From Kordiimonas aestuarii (GTDB lineage: Bacteria; Pseudomonadota; Alphaproteobacteria; Sphingomonadales; Kordiimonadaceae), in assembly GCF_025574465.1 (NCBI RefSeq), contig NZ_JAOBPP010000021.1:992001-1056000 (forward strand): 64,000 nt of DNA. The letters run 5' to 3'. Shown here piece by piece: positions 55,300-64,000 of the stretch. The notes beneath the pieces are model-generated. The model saw only the letters and a list, made by a program, of their open reading frames with translations. It ran no database searches and had not been told where the DNA came from. A program made the position numbers and the translations under genes. Position 1 is the stretch's first letter. Each line of letters starts with the position of its first letter.

Positions 55300-56595
55300 A
55301 TGAAAAATCAGAAGACCATGATTGTGGCCTCCATTCTTATGGGCGGAACAGCATTGGCACCAGCCGCTTTCGCTCAAGACGCTACAGCTGAAGGCGACGC
55401 TGTACGGTCTGTTTATGAGCGTTACCGCCCGGACTATGATGCACCGGGTGTGCGATCGGGCAGCTTTCTCTTTTACCCCTCAGCAACAGTTGCGGGCAAA
55501 TACAGCTCAAACATCTACGCGGAGGAGAGCGGTGTGACCGACGATTTCATCGTCAACGTCAAGCCATCGTTCAATCTTGTCTCGGACTGGAATACCAGCT
55601 ATTTCAGCCTGTCGGCTAAAGCCGATATCGGGCGTTATGTTGATAACGGCTCGGAGGATTACGAGGACTACGGCCTGAGCATGAATGGCCGCAAGGATAT
55701 CTCCTACGGCACGGACCTTCATGCCAGTGTATCCTATGACCAGTTGCACGAAGATCGTGGTTCGGCGGATTCGCCGGGTGCCGCGGCCGAGCAGACCAAA
55801 TACAGCGTCTTCAAGGCGGGTGCTGGTTTCAAGCGTGACGTGTCTGTGATGTCTCTGGCTGTCGACGGCGAGTTTGCGAAGCGCGACTATGATGACAGCG
55901 CGGTATTTGGCGGCGGCACGCCAATCAACAACGACGATCGGGACCGTGATCGCTGGACCGGTAAGGCACGGGTTGGCTATGAAATGGCGAATGGCTATGA
56001 AGCCTTTGTTCGTGTCGTGGGCGACCGCGTGGAATATGACAATTCGAAAGAAGATGGCGGTCCAAACCGTAACTCCGACGGCTATGAAGCTGTTGCGGGT
56101 GCCGCATTTGACCTCACCGGCAAGTCCAAGGGCGAATTCTACGTCGGTTATATGAAACGGTCTTATGACTCAGACACCATCGGTTCCATCGACGGGCTGA
56201 ATTATGGTGCCGACCTGCTGTGGAATGTGACCGGGCTGACCTCTTTCCGTGCGACGGTAAAACGTTCGATCGAAGAGACAACGGTTGGCGGCCTGAACGG
56301 CAATGGTGTGCCGACGCTGGCTTCAGGCGTTGTGACCAGCCTTTATTCGGGCCGCGTAGAGCATGAGCTGCGCCGCAACCTGCTGCTCAACGGTGTCCTG
56401 AGCTATACCACGCAGGATTATCGCCGGACGGTTCGGGAAGACGATATTATTGGTGCTAAACTCGGCATGAAATATCTGCTCAATCCGAATTTCAACGTCA
56501 ATGCGGGTTATAACTATGATTACCGTTCGACCAATCAACAGGGCCAGGATTATCAGCGCCATTCGTTTATGGTTGGTGTAACGGGTCAATGGTAA
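55300..56595 (+). CDS. Outer-membrane beta-barrel protein of the polysaccharide block
   Basis: A 431-residue protein with a signal peptide (MKNQKTMIVASILMGGTALAPAAFAQ) and a barrel pattern of alternating strands (for example EHELRRNLLLNGVLSYTT, MKYLLNPNFNVNAGYNYDYR) ending GVTGQW. It fits the outer-membrane beta-barrel proteins seen beside Wza/Wzc genes in alphaproteobacterial exopolysaccharide clusters, where they may form the outer-membrane exit. The next gene starts about 50 bases downstream. Confidence 0.8.
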   Translation: MKNQKTMIVASILMGGTALAPAAFAQDATAEGDAVRSVYERYRPDYDAPGVRSGSFLFYPSATVAGKYSSNIYAEESGVTDDFIVNVKPSFNLVSDWNTSYFSLSAKADIGRYVDNGSEDYEDYGLSMNGRKDISYGTDLHASVSYDQLHEDRGSADSPGAAAEQTKYSVFKAGAGFKRDVSVMSLAVDGEFAKRDYDDSAVFGGGTPINNDDRDRDRWTGKARVGYEMANGYEAFVRVVGDRVEYDNSKEDGGPNRNSDGYEAVAGAAFDLTGKSKGEFYVGYMKRSYDSDTIGSIDGLNYGADLLWNVTGLTSFRATVKRSIEETTVGGLNGNGVPTLASGVVTSLYSGRVEHELRRNLLLNGVLSYTTQDYRRTVREDDIIGAKLGMKYLLNPNFNVNAGYNYDYRSTNQQGQDYQRHSFMVGVTGQW

Positions 56596-56646
56596 GTATA
56601 CTCCTCGACCATACTGAAAGTTTCATGGTTACGGTTGGTTGAGGTA

Positions 56647-57207
56647 ATGCTTAAAACAAGAATCATTATAATGTTGTTCGTGGCGAATCTGTTTGGGTTC
56701 GCCACGACTGTTGCTGCGCAGGACGCATCGGCACAGGCGTTGGATGTTGCCCGGTATCAGTTGGGATCGGGCGACAAGATCCGTGTCACCGTTTATGGCG
56801 AAGAAGATCTCTCGGGCGAGTTCGAGCTTGATGGCACCGGGCTGGTGGCGCTGCCGCTGATCGGCCCTGTCAGCGTTGGTGGCAACGATGTTGCGACCGC
56901 TGAAAAAGCCATTGGTGAAAAACTGGCGGATGGCTACCTCGTCAACCCGCGGGTGAGTATCGAGGTTCTCAACTATCGTCCGTTCTATATATTGGGCGAA
57001 GTCAAGCAGCCGGGTAGTTACCCCTATGTGAACGGCATGACGGTTTTGAACGCGATCGCGCTGGCCTCGGGCTTTACCTATCGTGCAAACGAAAAAAAGA
57101 TCGTGATTACACGAAAAGTGAATGGCGAAGAGAGAAAGGTTACCGTTGAAGATACGACGCTGGTCTATCCAGGTGACATCATCCGCGTGCCAGAGCGCTT
57201 CTTCTAA
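56647..57207 (+). CDS. Polysaccharide export protein (Wza/GumB-like), short form without lipobox
   Basis: A 186-residue protein. ATG 56647 or TTG 56635 may be the start. It has a signal-type hydrophobic segment (IIIMLFVANLFGFATTVAAQ), a polysaccharide export domain (YQLGSGDKIRVTVYGEEDLSG...LIGPVSVGG) and one SLBB domain (FYILGEVKQPGSYPYVNGMTVLNAIALASGF). No Cys follows the signal, so it is not a lipoprotein like Wza and must be held in the envelope differently. It begins a pair with the following tyrosine autokinase and transports capsule-like or EPS material through the periplasm. Confidence 0.87.
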   Translation: MLKTRIIIMLFVANLFGFATTVAAQDASAQALDVARYQLGSGDKIRVTVYGEEDLSGEFELDGTGLVALPLIGPVSVGGNDVATAEKAIGEKLADGYLVNPRVSIEVLNYRPFYILGEVKQPGSYPYVNGMTVLNAIALASGFTYRANEKKIVITRKVNGEERKVTVEDTTLVYPGDIIRVPERFF

Positions 57208-57229
57208 GCGTATAGTTAGGTGTTAACTC

Positions 57230-59494
57230 ATGTACGACAATCCATATTCTGGCCCGGACAAAAGCTCCGCTGAAAGCGTGGCGCCGCAAGAAGAAACGCC
57301 GATCGATATCCGCGCCATTGCCCTTGTGCTCTGGCGGCGGAAATGGGTCATTGTCAATACGGCGATTTTGATAACCCTGTTGACAGCGGTTGTCGTCTTT
57401 CAGTTGAAACCCAGGTATACGGCGGCAACGATGCTCGCTATGGAAACACGGCAGAACCGCGTTGTGGACCTTGAGGCCGTGATGTCAGGCCTTGGCACCG
57501 ACCAGTCGGCGATCAAAACCGAAATCGACGTTCTGAGCTCGCGGCGGCTTGCCGGCAAGCTTGTTGATACCCAGAAGCTGGTGGAAGACCCGGAATTCAA
57601 CCCGGCGCTGAAAAGCAAGGGCGGGATACTTCATGCGCTGAACCCAATGACGTATCTGCCGGACGCCTGGCGTGATGCGCTGCTTGGCGGCGGCACGGAC
57701 GGCCTGTCGGCGGCGGATATCCAGGCCGCGGAACGCGCGCAGGTGGTCAACAATGTACTGGCGGGTCTGACCGTTACAAACCCGCCGCGCTCCTACACGC
57801 TTATTATTGCGTTTGAATCCCTGAGTGCCAAGAAGTCGGCGAAGCTCGCCAACTCGCTGGCCAATCTTTACCTCACCGACCAGCTGGAAGTGAAATTCGA
57901 GGCGACAGAGCGCGCCAATGAATGGCTGAACGAGCGGGTTTACGAGCTGCGGGAGAAGGTGCGGATTTCCGAACAGGCAGCGCAGCAGTTTCGTGAAGTG
58001 AACAGGTTGGTTCAGACCCAGTCGGCCGGGCTTGTCAGCGAACAGCAGTTGGCGCAGCTCAATACGCAGTTGGTGACGGCCCGCACGGAACTGGCACGCA
58101 TTGAAGCACGTGAGCGCCAGATAGAGCAGAATGTGGCGTCGGGGACAGTGGAAGAATCAGGGCTTCTTGAGGTTGTGCAGTCGCCGCTGATCCAGCGTCT
58201 GAAGGAACAGGAATCAGAGGTCCGCAGACGCCGTGCCGAACTGGCAACCCGCTATGGCCCCAAGCACCCCCGCATGATGAATGTGGAAGCGGAGCTCGGC
58301 GACCTCAAAAACAAGATATCGCTGGAGATCAACAAGATCGTTTCCGGTATTCGAGGCGAGGCTGAAGTTGCAGCCATCCGGGTACGTACCCTTGAGGAAA
58401 ACCTGGAGGCGCTCAAGCAGGAAAGCTTCACGGTCAGCCGGGCTCAGGTCCAGATGCGCGAACTTGACCGCGAAGCGGAAGCCAACCGGCTCCTGCTGCA
58501 AACCTTCCTGACCCGCTTCAAGGAAACGTCAAGCCAGGACGGCATTCAGCAGGCGGATGCCCGGGTGATTTCGCAGGCAGATGTACCAACGTTCCCATCC
58601 TTCCCGAAAAAGAAGGTCATCCTTCTGGTGGCGATGGTGGCCGGTGTGGCAGCAGGCGTTGGCCTTGCCTTCCTGCTGGAGACGCTCGACAACGGCTACC
58701 GCAGCCCCGAGAACCTTCGCCAGGACCTCAACCTGCGGCCGCTTGGCATGATACCGCTGGTTGGCAAGGCTGTTTTGCAAAGCGGCGGGCCTGAGAAATA
58801 TATCATTGCGAAACCCACGTCTTCTTTTGCGGAGGCTCACCGCAGCATCCATGCGTCGCTGATGTTCAGCGGCCCCGGCGGCATCACACCAAAAGTTCTG
58901 GCGGTGACCTCCTCCATTCCGGGGGAAGGCAAGTCGACGGCGACACTTTGTCTCGCGCACATACTGGGTCGCACCGGGATCAAGGTACTGGTTGTGGAGG
59001 CCGATTTGCGTCGCCCGGTCCTGCGCAAGCGTCTCGGCATCGACAAGGATGATTATGTCAGCCTGAACAATGTGATTTCGAGCGAGCCGATAAAGCCCGG
59101 CATGTCCATCTACAAGGATGAGACAAGCGGTATCGATGTGATGTGGGCCGACAAGGAAGACAACCCGCAGAAATGTTTTGCCGCACCTGAATTCCAGTCC
59201 TTTCTCAGTGAAGCTCGCCAGCAGTATGATCTTGTCCTGATCGATACCCCACCGGTTATGGCGGTTTCGGACGCGATGATCATCTCGAAATATGCTGAGA
59301 GCATCATGTTTGTGGTGCAATGGGAAGCGACCGCCAAAGGTATTGTGAAGACAGCCGTGAAGCAGCTGACACAGACCGGGGTACCGCTCGTCGGTGCTGT
59401 GCTCACTCAGGTGGATGTGAAACGTCACCGTGGGTACGGTTACGGCGACCAGGGCTACTATTATGGTGGCAAGAGCAACTATTATACAAACTAG
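57230..59494 (+). CDS. Wzz-type chain-length regulator fused to BY-kinase (tyrosine autokinase)
   Basis: A 754-residue inner-membrane protein. N-terminal Wzz domain with first TM (VIVNTAILITLLTAVVVF, about residues 45-62) and coiled-coil periplasmic region (about 220-420), second TM (KKVILLVAMVAGVAAGVGLAFLL), then a bacterial tyrosine-kinase ATPase domain: Walker A SSIPGEGKSTATL, Walker A' VVEADLRRPVL, Walker B VLIDTPP. The tail RGYGYGDQGYYYGGKSNYYTN is a Tyr cluster, the autophosphorylation site. It regulates length and export of the polysaccharide, paired with the Wza/GumB-like protein. Glycosyltransferase genes are not in the window. Confidence 0.93.
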   Translation: MYDNPYSGPDKSSAESVAPQEETPIDIRAIALVLWRRKWVIVNTAILITLLTAVVVFQLKPRYTAATMLAMETRQNRVVDLEAVMSGLGTDQSAIKTEIDVLSSRRLAGKLVDTQKLVEDPEFNPALKSKGGILHALNPMTYLPDAWRDALLGGGTDGLSAADIQAAERAQVVNNVLAGLTVTNPPRSYTLIIAFESLSAKKSAKLANSLANLYLTDQLEVKFEATERANEWLNERVYELREKVRISEQAAQQFREVNRLVQTQSAGLVSEQQLAQLNTQLVTARTELARIEARERQIEQNVASGTVEESGLLEVVQSPLIQRLKEQESEVRRRRAELATRYGPKHPRMMNVEAELGDLKNKISLEINKIVSGIRGEAEVAAIRVRTLEENLEALKQESFTVSRAQVQMRELDREAEANRLLLQTFLTRFKETSSQDGIQQADARVISQADVPTFPSFPKKKVILLVAMVAGVAAGVGLAFLLETLDNGYRSPENLRQDLNLRPLGMIPLVGKAVLQSGGPEKYIIAKPTSSFAEAHRSIHASLMFSGPGGITPKVLAVTSSIPGEGKSTATLCLAHILGRTGIKVLVVEADLRRPVLRKRLGIDKDDYVSLNNVISSEPIKPGMSIYKDETSGIDVMWADKEDNPQKCFAAPEFQSFLSEARQQYDLVLIDTPPVMAVSDAMIISKYAESIMFVVQWEATAKGIVKTAVKQLTQTGVPLVGAVLTQVDVKRHRGYGYGDQGYYYGGKSNYYTN

Positions 59495-59566
59495 CATGCT
59501 TGCTAAGGTGCTGGGGCGGCGCGCCTGCGCCGCCATGCGACAATATTCGCCACAGCGGAACGGGAA

Positions 59567-59590
59567 AGGCGCCATTCGGGCGTCTTTTTT
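59567..59590 (+). terminator. Terminator of the export/kinase operon
   Basis: AGGCGCC (59567-59573) pairs with GGCGTCT (59579-59585) with one G-U pair around ATTCG; T-run 59585-59590. It is 70 bases after the kinase stop. Confidence 0.75.
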
Positions 59591-59627
59591 ATGGCTTCTT
59601 TTTGTCGGTTTCCTGAAGGCTGTGTGA

Positions 59628-59716
59628 TGGCGGAGCCGGAGGGATTCGAACCCTCGAGGGGCAGGACCCCAACACGCTTTCCAGGCGTGCGCCTTAAACC
59701 GCTCGGCCACGGCTCC
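59628..59716 (-). tRNA. tRNA-Ser (GGA)
   Basis: The minus strand folds as a type II tRNA: acceptor GGAGCCG/CGGCTCC, D-arm GCCGAGCGGTTTAAGGC, anticodon arm CACGC-CTGGAAA-GCGTG with anticodon GGA, a long variable arm GGGGTCCTGCCCC, T-arm GAGGG-TTCGAAT-CCCTC, and encoded CCA at 59628-59630. The long variable arm and anticodon identify serine (UCC/UCU codons). Confidence 0.97.
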
Positions 59717-60000
59717 GTCTCAAGGCAGCCCCGGTTTCATCCTGCTCAACACCGGGTGCGGGGCGCACTATAGCCATGTTGTACTCAAAGGCAAGCGCGA
59801 ATTTTACCTGCCAAATGATCGTCATTTGAGTTGCCGCGGTGGTGCGACGGGCCCAAGCGCGCGGCGGAAGATAACGGACGCGTGACAAGCGCTCCGGCTG
59901 CGTGGTAACCTTAACGCGCATTAACTATAATAATTATCACAGTTTTTACCGGATATGCGTATACCGGTTAGTGGGAGCAAAAATTTGGAGGAGGAATGGG

Positions 60001-60396
60001 ATGGTTTTTGCAGTGTTATTAACTAGGTTAGCCCGTCAGTTTCGGGTTGTTTTGGGAGGGACAATCGCACTGGTGTTTCTTGCGGGGGCCACGCCGGCTT
60101 TTGCAGACGATATACAGGACTGGCAGCGCGAGATTGTTAAAAAAATCATCAAGACCCACATCTACCCAAGGTCTGCGATTGCGCGGGAAATCGAGGGTAG
60201 TGCCAAGGTACAGGTGACAATTGACCGGACCGGTAAAATCACCGCCTACGACATTCTCGAGCCGACCGGGGAAGATCAGCTCGACAAGGTTATTCCTAAG
60301 ATGATGGAAAAGCTGGACCCCCTGCCGGAGCCCCCGGCAAGCCTGCCGGATGGCAACCTCCAGTTTGTTATTCCGATTGCATGGCGCCTGCAATAA
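60001..60396 (+). CDS. Secreted TonB C-terminal-domain-like protein
   Basis: A 131-residue protein, ATG 60001 (GGAGGAGG 8 bases upstream). A signal segment (VLGGTIALVFLAGATPAFA-D) precedes a domain of the TonB/TolA C-terminal type: YPRSAIAREIEGSAKVQVTIDRTGKITAYDILEPTGEDQLDKVI...LPEPPA. It lacks the membrane-spanning Pro-rich spacer of a classical TonB. It could be a small periplasmic energy-transducer-like protein or a peptidoglycan-associated factor. No partner genes (ExbB/ExbD) are close. Confidence 0.8.
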   Translation: MVFAVLLTRLARQFRVVLGGTIALVFLAGATPAFADDIQDWQREIVKKIIKTHIYPRSAIAREIEGSAKVQVTIDRTGKITAYDILEPTGEDQLDKVIPKMMEKLDPLPEPPASLPDGNLQFVIPIAWRLQ

Positions 60397-60421
60397 AGCA
60401 GGAACATCACAGCAGCTGTCA

Positions 60422-60447
60422 AAAGGGCCCTCCGGGGCCTTTTTTTA
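60422..60447 (+). terminator. Terminator after TonB-C-like gene
   Basis: AAAGGGCCC and GGGGCCTTT (loop TCC) pair with one mismatch and run into seven T. It is 25 bases after the stop. Confidence 0.7.
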
Positions 60448-60482
60448 TTGCCGACCACGGCCACGCGGGCTGCCAGATGAAG

Positions 60483-60517
60483 ATGGAAGATGGAAGATGG
60501 AAGATGGAAGATGGAAG
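60483..60517. repeat. Heptanucleotide tandem repeat (ATGGAAG)x5
   Basis: Five perfect consecutive copies of ATGGAAG, at 60483, 60490, 60497, 60504 and 60511, preceded by an imperfect copy ATGAAG (60477-60482). A 7-base unit changes reading frame with each copy gained or lost, but it lies outside any supported gene, so it is a likely length-variable locus only. Confidence 0.9.
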
Positions 60518-60689
60518 AGGGTCGGGGGAGCCCGAAGCCTGCGCGGCAGGCAATAAGGTCGCCCAGCCTGCTTTTAAACGCATACGGGCTATGGATCTCC
60601 GCCCAACAGCGGCCCGGTGCTCTGTTTCCCGGCTGGCGCGCTGTTCGCCTGCTGCCCGCCGGGGGGGCGTCTCACCCAGAACCAAAAGA

Positions 60690-60717
60690 AAAGGGCCCGA
60701 AGGCCCTTTAATCAATC
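60690..60717 (-). terminator. Terminator of the chemoreceptor gene
   Basis: AAAGGGCC (60690-60697) and GGCCCTTT (60702-60709) pair perfectly; on the minus strand the loop is TTCG (a stable UUCG-type tetraloop), followed by TCTTTTGG. It lies about 35 bases after the chemoreceptor stop. Confidence 0.8.
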
Positions 60718-60743
60718 TGGAAATTTGGCTTGTCGCGCGCGGA

Positions 60744-63041
60744 TTATTCTTCCTCACGGATGGTGCGCAGGAAGGCTTCTACCTGGCCACGCAGCTCATC
60801 TGATTGCTGTGTCAGCAGTTGCGCCGCGGTGAGCACTTCGGTTGCCGCCGCCCCTGTGGAGGTTGCACCCTGGTTCACGGCGTGGATGTTCGAGGTCACT
60901 TCTTCTGTGCCGGTGGAAACCTCGGATACGTTCCGGGCAATTTCCTGCGTGGAGGCGTCCTGCTCCTCGACAGCCGATGCGATGGAGACCGATGTTGACT
61001 CGATGGCACCGATGATGCCCTTGATCTCGTCCATCGCGCGCACCGCAAGGTTTGTCGCCTGCTGCATACCTTCAACTTGTTCGCTGATTTCCTGTGTGGC
61101 TTTCGCTGTCTGGTTCGCGAGGCTCTTCACCTCGCTCGCCACAACGGCAAAGCCTTTACCGGCGTCACCAGCCCTCGCAGCCTCGATGGTCGCGTTCAGG
61201 GCAAGCAGGTTGGTCTGTTCGGCAATGTCGTTGATAAGCTTGACGACATCCCCAATCTTTTGCGCCGCATCGACAAGTTCGGCGACATCCTTGCCAGCGT
61301 TTTCGGTACGGTTCACTGCGTCGCGCGCCGATGCGGAAGACTGGTTGGTCTGGCCGGTGATCTCGCGCACCGATGCCGACAGTTCTTCTGCGGCGCTGGC
61401 CACCATCTGCGCGTTCGAGCTGGCCTGCTGGGCCGCGTTAGCCACCACTTCCGACTTCTTGGACGTGTCGTCAGCGGTTTCGGCCATGCCGCGGGCCGCA
61501 TTTTCCATCTCGGTCGCGGAGTTGGAGACACCCTGCACCACGGCCATAACAGACGCCTCGAACTTGTCGGCGAGGTCGAGCATGGCCTGACGGCGTTCAT
61601 GGCGGGCTTTTTCCTCACGCTCCTGTTCGCGTTGGCGCTGCGTCTCTGCTTCTTCCCGTTTGGTGCGCTCTTCTTCCTCGGCACGCTCGCGCTCTTGCTC
61701 TTCGCGTTCGCGTTGTTTGGCTTCAAGCTCCTGGCGTTCGATGGCGTTCTCTTTAAAGATCTGCACAGAACGCGCCATATCGGAAACCTCGTCGCCACCC
61801 TCGGTATAGGGCACTTCCACATCGAGGTTGCCTTTTGACAGCACCATCATGGTATCGGAAAGTGCGTTAACCGGGCGAACAACCTTGAACATCACGACCC
61901 ACACGGCCACGCCGCCGATCGCGATAACAAAGACCATAAGCACAATCGCAAGGGTCACATTGGCCGCCGCTGTGCCAACGGCCTCATCATTGAGGCTGGC
62001 GGACAGCTCTTTGGCGTAGGCGTTCATGTTCATGACCGGCTTGGCGGCGTTTTCGGCAAGGCGTACCCATTCAATTGGCGTAACACCATAGTCGACGATC
62101 GTCTGCATTTCCTCGTTTGGCTCGGCCTCGTCAGAAAGATCATAAAGGTCAAAGCGTGTGAGCTCAAAGTCGTTGAAAAAGGCTTTCTGGATGGCTTCGA
62201 TTTGCGCGTCACGAGATTCCGGCGTGGTATCTTCGCGTGCGAAGGAGACCGAATTGGCAATCCCCATCACCTGCGACCACGCGGCCTGGCCATAACCGCC
62301 ATAGCGAGAGCCCTGGTCGCGCTTGATTGAGGAAATCTGTTCACCGGAGGCGACGTTTTCACCAAGAGAGGCGCTTTCGCGCGTGGCATATTCAAGCATC
62401 AGCCACAGCTGGTGCTTGAGCCGGATAACCTGTGAAATGCGATCATCGCCGAAGTCATAGTTTTCCTCGAGCGCGATGCGCACCTTTGCGGCTGCTTCAA
62501 CAAGGTCGGTCATCACGTTGGTCGCGCTTCGGCCGTTGAGGTCACGTGCGCCTTCCATCTTGCCGAGGTCCTCGTCAATGGTGGAGAGCTGTGATTCGTA
62601 TTTACCGAAAGCGTCGCGGAACTTCTGTTTGGTCTCTTCAAACCGGGCGGTCACCCCTTCATAGATTTTTTCATTTACGTCTTGCCCGTCAAAGGGTTCG
62701 ATCTTTTCAAGCTTCTCGACAATATTGCCATAGGCGTCATCCACGTCCTGGCGACTATTGCTGATGATCTTTTCAAAATCGCTGCTTGCTGGCTGGGGCG
62801 AACCATAGGACGTGTAGGTGGCGCCGCGTTCATCACTCAGCGCCAGCTTTAACTGGACAATGTCGTCGATAAGGGCGTTGACCTCCATCGAGCGTTCGGC
62901 GCGCGCACTATTCTCAAGGGCAGTATCCATCCGCGCCCAGGTGAGCGAGATAACAATGACCATGAGCGTCGCGGTGACGAACAGTAGAAGGTTTCGAATA
63001 CTAAAGACTTTATTTTGCAGGATGTTATCAAGCGCCGCCAT
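60744..63041 (-). CDS. Methyl-accepting chemotaxis protein with long charged linker
   Basis: A 765-residue chemoreceptor. ATG 63041 (MAALDN) is preferred over an upstream frame. An N-terminal TM ([19 protein letters not shown]) starts a periplasmic sensor of about 300 residues that resembles the NIT (nitrate/nitrite-sensing) type (LALSDERG near its start). Then come TM2 ([25 protein letters not shown]), HAMP, an unusual Glu/Arg/Lys-rich helix ([20 protein letters not shown]), and the methyl-accepting signalling domain with the hairpin tip [21 protein letters not shown]. It signals to CheA/CheW; che genes are not in this window. Ligand unknown. Confidence 0.93.
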   Translation of the reverse strand: MAALDNILQNKVFSIRNLLLFVTATLMVIVISLTWARMDTALENSARAERSMEVNALIDDIVQLKLALSDERGATYTSYGSPQPASSDFEKIISNSRQDVDDAYGNIVEKLEKIEPFDGQDVNEKIYEGVTARFEETKQKFRDAFGKYESQLSTIDEDLGKMEGARDLNGRSATNVMTDLVEAAAKVRIALEENYDFGDDRISQVIRLKHQLWLMLEYATRESASLGENVASGEQISSIKRDQGSRYGGYGQAAWSQVMGIANSVSFAREDTTPESRDAQIEAIQKAFFNDFELTRFDLYDLSDEAEPNEEMQTIVDYGVTPIEWVRLAENAAKPVMNMNAYAKELSASLNDEAVGTAAANVTLAIVLMVFVIAIGGVAVWVVMFKVVRPVNALSDTMMVLSKGNLDVEVPYTEGGDEVSDMARSVQIFKENAIERQELEAKQREREEQERERAEEEERTKREEAETQRQREQEREEKARHERRQAMLDLADKFEASVMAVVQGVSNSATEMENAARGMAETADDTSKKSEVVANAAQQASSNAQMVASAAEELSASVREITGQTNQSSASARDAVNRTENAGKDVAELVDAAQKIGDVVKLINDIAEQTNLLALNATIEAARAGDAGKGFAVVASEVKSLANQTAKATQEISEQVEGMQQATNLAVRAMDEIKGIIGAIESTSVSIASAVEEQDASTQEIARNVSEVSTGTEEVTSNIHAVNQGATSTGAAATEVLTAAQLLTQQSDELRGQVEAFLRTIREEE

Positions 63042-63300
63042 TGTGGAGAGCCCCTCGTTTTTCAGCAAGCCTAGCTTTAAGATTATACGCTAACGTGCTC
63101 AATTCATTGCATAGTACAGTTAACGAAACTTAAAGACGGTACAATATGGGTGACATTTTTCGACGCCACCTCCCCCTAGTCGCGATAGTAACGCCTGATT
63201 TCTTGTTATCAACCGTATCCTTCTATAAATATCGCTGCATTGCGCCGATTGTTGCACATGAAAGGCCATCCGTATCGCTATGGTTGATAAGATTGTAAAA

Positions 63301-64000
63301 ATGCAAGATTTAGTTGTTGTTGGCGGTGGGGCGGCGGGCCTTATGTGCGCCGCGGTTGCGGCAGCGCGGGGCCGGTCTGTTGTGCTTTATGAGCATAATA
63401 AAAAACCGGGTGCCAAAATTCTGATCTCCGGTGGCGGTCGCTGTAACTTTACCAATGAGGATGCAACGGCGACGGCTTATCTGAGCGAGAACCCGCATTT
63501 CGCCAAATCCGCGTTAAGCCGCTATACGCCGTGGGACTTTATGGACCTGCTGGGCAGGCATGGTGTGACATGGCACGAAAAGACACTGGGGCAGCTGTTT
63601 TGTGACCAGGGCGCCCGCCGGGTGCTCGAGGTCTTGCTGGCGGAATGTGAAAGCGCGGGCGCGGACGTACAAACCGGCGTGGCGGTCAAATCGGTACGGT
63701 ATGAAAGCGGTCGCTACGAGCTGGTGACAACATCCGGGCTGGTCTCGGCCGAGGCGCTTGTCGTGGCAACCGGGGGCTTGTCGATCCCGAAAATGGGCGC
63801 GACATCTTTTGCCTATGATATTGCCCGCCAGTTTGATGTGCCGGTCGTCGAACCGACGCCCGCGCTCGTCCCCTTCACTTTTGCCGACAGGGACCTTGCG
63901 TTCATGAAACCGCTTGCGGGGGTGGCGGCGGATTCCGTGGTGTCGTGCGGCAAGTCCAGTTTCCGCGAAAACCTGCTGTTCACGCACCGGGGCCTTTCCG
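63301..64000 (+). CDS. YhiN/HI0933-family FAD-dependent oxidoreductase, 3' end outside window
   Basis: About 233 residues are visible; the frame is open to the right edge. It starts MQDLVVVGGGAAGLMCAAVAAARG (ATG 63301; ATG 63280 in the same frame is an alternative) and shows the FAD-binding GGGAAG, KILISGGGRCNFTN and ATGGLSIPKMGATSFAYD segments that define the HI0933/YhiN flavoproteins. Family members are about 390-410 residues, with unknown substrate. Divergent from the chemoreceptor gene. Confidence 0.9.
   Translation, partial: MQDLVVVGGGAAGLMCAAVAAARGRSVVLYEHNKKPGAKILISGGGRCNFTNEDATATAYLSENPHFAKSALSRYTPWDFMDLLGRHGVTWHEKTLGQLFCDQGARRVLEVLLAECESAGADVQTGVAVKSVRYESGRYELVTTSGLVSAEALVVATGGLSIPKMGATSFAYDIARQFDVPVVEPTPALVPFTFADRDLAFMKPLAGVAADSVVSCGKSSFRENLLFTHRGLS

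Larger units (their letters stand above)
60397..60743. other. Repeat-containing intergenic region
   Basis: 347 bases without a gene. It begins with the terminator of the TonB-C-like gene and ends with that of the chemoreceptor gene; between them lie a heptanucleotide tandem repeat and the palindrome GCCTGC-GCG-GCAGGC (60537-60551). Reading frames through it exist on both strands, but they consist of repeat translations and have no family similarity. Confidence 0.5.

Noticed and set aside
58529-59710. A 393-codon minus-strand frame opposite the tyrosine autokinase and running into tRNA-Ser
   Set aside because: Antisense to a protein with all expected motifs, and its first part lies within the tRNA.

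Overview
The window is chromosomal DNA of moderately high GC content from what looks like an alphaproteobacterium. Supporting this are the replication block rpsT / dnaA-dnaN-recF-gyrB, the mutM <> ubiE-ubiB / coaBC-dut neighbourhood, a membrane-anchored class I cytochrome c, a RamB/ScfR-type regulator beside the glyoxylate-shunt genes and a TonB-dependent receptor with the EEIIVTAQKR-type N-terminus. A marine or Kordiimonas-like lineage is possible, but that is only an impression. No rRNA, CRISPR array or intact prophage was seen. One tRNA (Ser-GGA) is present.

Layout. 1-3.9 kb: the end of a hydantoin-type catabolic unit (DUF917 protein, Asp/Glu/hydantoin racemase, TonB-dependent receptor). 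3.9-5.16 kb: insertion-sequence debris, namely an IS3-family orfA without orfB and an isolated triple-repeat end resembling an IS21-family terminus, stopping just short of gyrB. 5.2-12.6 kb: gyrB, recF, dnaN, dnaA and rpsT, all on the minus strand. 12.8-25.4 kb: housekeeping genes (enoyl-CoA hydratase, mutM, ubiE, ubiB, DoxX, coaBC, dut, MoeB/ThiF, DsrE, a ribbon-helix-helix-like pair, YgeA-type racemase, prephenate dehydratase, cytochrome c, NlpC/P60 hydrolase, MarR). 25.4-36.4 kb: M17 peptidase, ferredoxin, isocitrate lyase and malate synthase with a divergent RamB-like regulator, serine dehydratase, acyl-CoA synthetase and an alkyltransferase-like protein. 36.4-43.4 kb: a possible copper-related pair, an RND efflux pair and a UDP-glucuronate-epimerase-like gene.

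43.5-54.2 kb is the most interesting region. It is a CoA-dependent aromatic degradation island, most like the 2-aminobenzoate (anthranilate) pathway through 2-aminobenzoyl-CoA monooxygenase/reductase. It has three minus-strand transcription units: thioesterase-Rid-monooxygenase/reductase; MarR-crotonase-acyl-CoA dehydrogenase-CoA ligase; and an SDR. Each starts at a promoter with the same geometry (-35, 17 bp, -10) and carries a TTTAG-NN-CTAAA palindrome at the same place over the -10. I infer that these are operators of the MarR protein encoded in the island. Diverging from two of the three operators are two paralogous secreted Ala/Ser-rich proteins of unknown function, each with an EVPV...GSPT tail.

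54.3-59.5 kb: a polysaccharide export block (PPP-type phosphatase, outer-membrane beta-barrel, Wza/GumB-like export protein, Wzc-like tyrosine autokinase). 59.6-64 kb: tRNA-Ser, a TonB-C-like secreted protein, a heptanucleotide tandem repeat, a chemoreceptor and the start of a YhiN/HI0933-type flavoprotein cut by the window end.
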